Shown: piece by piece, positions 1-64,000 of the stretch | Layout: each line of letters starts with the position of its first letter | How positions within the stretch are numbered: position 1 is the stretch's first letter | DNA from: Paulinella micropora | Lineage: Eukaryota; Cercozoa; Imbricatea; Euglyphida | Direction of reading: 5' to 3' | Length of the DNA stretch: 64,000 nt | NCBI GenBank assembly: GCA_009731375.1 | Contig: BJOX01000037.1 | Coordinates: forward strand, 552,567-616,566 | Made by a program: the position numbers and the translations under genes | The notes under the pieces: model-generated | Told to the model about the DNA's origin: nothing | The model's database searches: none | Seen by the model: only the letters and a program-made list of their open reading frames with translations

Positions 1-1020
1 CCAGATGCGTTTGAAACGGTATTGCTTATTAAAATTACCTGGTATAATTAGTTATAATACATCTCTACCTGTGGCAAGTATTCTTTTATTAAAGTTGTGT
101 ATGCGTAAAGTAAATGTATTAAACTTTAAATGAGCCTCATGTTTCCACTGTCAAAGTATTGACAGGTATTTGTTGGTTATTAAAACTGTAAGTGCCATAA
201 ACTGGAAAGTGGAACCCTACACCAAGCGCCTGCTCGCTAGGCAAAAGTAAAATAATTTATTCTATAATAACTTAAATATAATTGATTATATTCACGTACT
301 AAAAAAAATATTATTTATCAACATTATTTGTATTTAGTTTCTTTGATATTTCAGTTTCAATTTATAGCAAATATTCCCTCAGTAGTATAAAAATTATAGT
401 ATTGTATACTTCCGTTTAAATTTATCCGTACCATTGGCAAGTATTCTCTTATAGAAGTTATAGTGTTTGTGTAAAATTAAATGTAATAAAATCATAGTGT
501 TTGTGTAAAATTAATTGCTATAAACTGCAAAGGGGCCCCCTACGCCAACCCCGCCTCGCCGCGCGACAGCGCGGCGAGGCGGGGTTGGCGTTGGCCCCCC
601 CCCCACTGCTTGTTACACATGCCCTGCGGGCCAAAAAACCTCTCTAACTATATCTATTACACCTCGGCTCTGCCGGACCCGAAATCTTTCATGTTCTTCG
701 GTTAAGCATTTAGTTACTAAATAATGTGATAGGGGTCTGACCGCTAATCAGCGAACCAGACTCGGTAAATAGCTTCTCCGTTTATCTCTTCTTCCTTGGA
801 TCTCATTTATCGACTCGATCTCATTCTCTACTTGTTTCACCGTAAACTTGATACGATGACATATTGCCAGCGCCTTTCAATCTCGACCAAATAGACTAAC
901 GACACACGATCGTACATGTCTTTCTCTGCAAACCATGACCATGTTGACCCGTATTGAGTGATCCGCAAATCTGCAACTCCCCTCCCCTTCCACACTCACT
1001 TTTGAATATATTAATATTTC
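1..1020. other. AT-rich sequence downstream of the giant gene
   Basis: Mostly complex sequence. Two degenerate repeats share GGCAAGTATTCT (71-140 and 430-500), and there is a hairpin at 543-590. From 640 to 960 I see no convincing exon on either strand. It probably includes the 3' flank of the giant gene. Confidence 0.5.
543..590. repeat. Perfect GC-rich hairpin
   Basis: Arms 543-564 and 569-590 (22 bp each, starting CGCCAACCCCGCCTCGCC) are exact reverse complements around a GACA loop. The surroundings are AT-rich. Confidence 0.9.
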
Positions 1021-1021
1021 A

Positions 1022-1075
<54 letters not shown>

Positions 1076-1085
1076 NNNNNNNNNN
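1021..1085. repeat. Poly-A run and 10-N gap
   Basis: About 53 A residues, then N at 1076-1085. Confidence 0.95.
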
Positions 1086-1204
1086 ACTACTGCTATTGCT
1101 GCGGAGTGGTCATCCGCAAATCTTAAAAGCGAGAAGGGGAGTTAGTTCTGTGCGTCAATCTTTTCCGTTGCATATTCGTATCACTATACTATCAATAATT
1201 CGCT

Positions 1205-62951
<61,747 letters not shown>

Positions 62952-63144
62952 AATGTTTTAGTGGGTTCGTCTTTTTACTGGAGACTATGAAGGTCTTCTA
63001 GCTGAGACCAACTCCACTGAATTTTTGTACCAGACAACCTTGCCGCGTTTTACCCGCCGGATGAAAGAAATTTTGGGTTTAACAAAATATTTCGCAAAAA
63101 CCGTGAATCTTGACTGATACACCCTGTGAACGGACGACAACTGC
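62952..63144. promoter_or_regulatory. Divergent intergenic region, probable bidirectional promoter
   Basis: Only 193 bp separate the two opposed start codons. The stretch is free of microsatellite, of mixed composition, with AT-rich pieces around 63068-63105. I see no certain TATA box. Promoter function is inferred from the geometry. Confidence 0.5.
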
Positions 63145-63228
63145 ATGGAGGGTTACTTTGCAGATACCGGAGCCAAGTTGTTATGGCCCCTGTTTGACCC
63201 AGTCCCCGGAAAGGCCTCTCTGCAAAAG
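63145..63228 (+). CDS. Putative inositol-polyphosphate 5-phosphatase-like gene, exon 1
   Basis: Starts at an ATG and encodes 28 residues beginning MEGYFADTGAKLLWPLFD and ending ASLQK, with donor AAAAG|GTAACA in phase 0. The following 201-bp intron is pyrimidine-rich and ends CGCAG. The gene is divergent from the giant gene, with 193 bp between the two start codons. Whether this is the true first exon is inferred from the ATG and the divergent arrangement. Confidence 0.6.
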
Positions 63229-63429
63229 GTAACAAGTGAAGACATATTGACAAGTTCCTCCTCGCTTCCTGTGGTTCCTTGTCATCTATTTCTCTCCTTT
63301 TTCTCCTTCCCTTCTTTTCTCCTTCCCTTCCTTCCTTCCTTCATTCGTTCCTTCCTCTCTTCCCTTCCTTCTTCCGTCTCTTTCGCTTCCTGCTTCCTTC
63401 ATTTTCCCTTCCTCCCTACCGTGTCGCAG

Positions 63430-63555
63430 TCTTCCTCTTCTCACCAAGCTCGTGGACAACAAGTTTACCATAGCCCGCACCTGATGACACAATCCCCGAC
63501 TGCTGTTACTGTCTTCTGCCTCACCTGGAACTTGGCCGGACGTGCACCTCACGAG
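63430..63555 (+). CDS. Putative inositol-polyphosphate 5-phosphatase-like gene, exon 2 (continues past window)
   Basis: CGCAG|exon|GTTGAT; 126 nt, phase 0/0. A Ser/Gln-rich linker leads into AVTVFCLTWNLAGRAPHE. The TWNLAG segment matches the first strand and Asn-containing motif of the endonuclease/exonuclease/phosphatase fold as found in inositol-polyphosphate 5-phosphatases, where this Asn helps bind the catalytic Mg2+. The remaining catalytic motifs would lie beyond 64000, so the assignment rests on one motif. The next intron is TCTA/TCTG microsatellite followed by a dispersed repeat. Confidence 0.6.
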
Positions 63556-63567
63556 GTTGATCGTATC

Positions 63568-63610
<43 letters not shown>

Positions 63611-63646
63611 ACTATCTATCTATCTATCTGTCTGTCTGTCTGTCTG

Positions 63647-63682
<36 letters not shown>

Positions 63683-63780
63683 GGTCTGTCTGTCTGTCTG
63701 CCTAGCTATCCAGCTATCCATCCGTCCATCCATCCATCCAGCCAGCCAGCCATCTATCCATCTATCCATCTATCTATCTC
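63556..63780. repeat. TCTA/TCTG array
   Basis: Second intron of the plus-strand gene, beginning right after its GTTGAT donor. Confidence 0.95.
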
Positions 63781-64000
63781 GAAATAGCGACGGGAAGCAC
63801 AATCCTGTTCCCTCAGGGTGCCCTTTCTCGCTTGTTGAGCCCGGAATAAAACCCACAGTGCACTGTCGGTTTATAGTAGACTGTCGAACAGTCTCGAAAC
63901 TCCATCTGCTTACTGGGCCCTCTGTAATGGAGGTGGGAGCTCGTTCTGCAAGGGGCGCTTATGGAACGAGCCCTGGCCCCGCCTGGTACTAGGGAGATTT
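63781..64000 (+). mobile_element. Dispersed repeat family 2, copy at the right edge
   Basis: Starts CGAAATAGCGACGGGAAG right after TCTA/TCTG repeats and matches the reverse complement of 32290 downwards. It is cut by the window edge and lies in the second gene's intron. Confidence 0.75.

Overview
The window is eukaryotic nuclear DNA made overwhelmingly of microsatellites (TCTA/GATA, TATG/CATA, GA, CA, GAA, CAA, GTA, CAAT/AACC), broken by 18 runs of N that mostly sit against homopolymers or dinucleotide tracts. The many long low-complexity open frames are translations of these repeats, not genes. The source organism cannot be fixed from this piece. It is intron-rich, uses the standard code, and its main gene resembles an uncharacterised family that I remember mainly from protist genomes (stramenopiles, Rhizaria), so a unicellular eukaryote is my low-confidence guess.

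Hidden in the repeats is one very large gene on the minus strand, from an ATG at 62951 to a TAG at 1205 (61.7 kb). I could thread 53 exons of 21 to 243 bases (mostly 30-60) through the microsatellites. Each is bounded by AG and GT, except the 3' end of exon 6, which falls in an N gap. The reading phase carries from exon to exon without a break for about 3.07 kb of coding sequence (about 1,020 codons, about 5% of the span). The predicted protein has a long N-terminal region with no domain I can name, conserved blocks such as LSPEQQRF, an internal ubiquitin-like domain (18238-18480) whose terminal Gly-Gly is replaced by Gly-Asp, then [10 protein letters not shown], a Ser-rich segment, FDLLDALSRSG and a THCF...LMDTV...NNNPIEKVER block close to the C terminus.

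A second gene starts 193 bp away on the plus strand (63145) and runs off the right edge. Its second exon carries a TWNLAG motif like the start of the inositol-polyphosphate 5-phosphatase catalytic domain. The two genes form a divergent pair and probably share a promoter.

Mobile DNA lies inside introns of the giant gene: a 5'-truncated non-LTR retrotransposon (20985-22372), another copy of its 3' end (58933-59230), a second dispersed family (31935-32290, 49478-49653, 50605-50670, 63781-64000), a G/C-rich family with repeated CGCAAATATTTGCG palindromes (7575-8327, 23150-26630), a tRNA-like SINE fragment (8622-8698) and an unidentified element between (ATT)n tracts (56691-57098). Two perfect GC-rich hairpins lie at 543-590 and 42774-42840.

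The most unusual feature is exon fragmentation. Many exons are accompanied by truncated copies of one of their own ends plus the adjoining intron. In the cases I examined, acceptor-end copies lie upstream of the intact exon and donor-end copies lie downstream, so the real exon stays usable. One 41-nt exon is present in three complete copies, of which only one can be used if the frame is to be kept.
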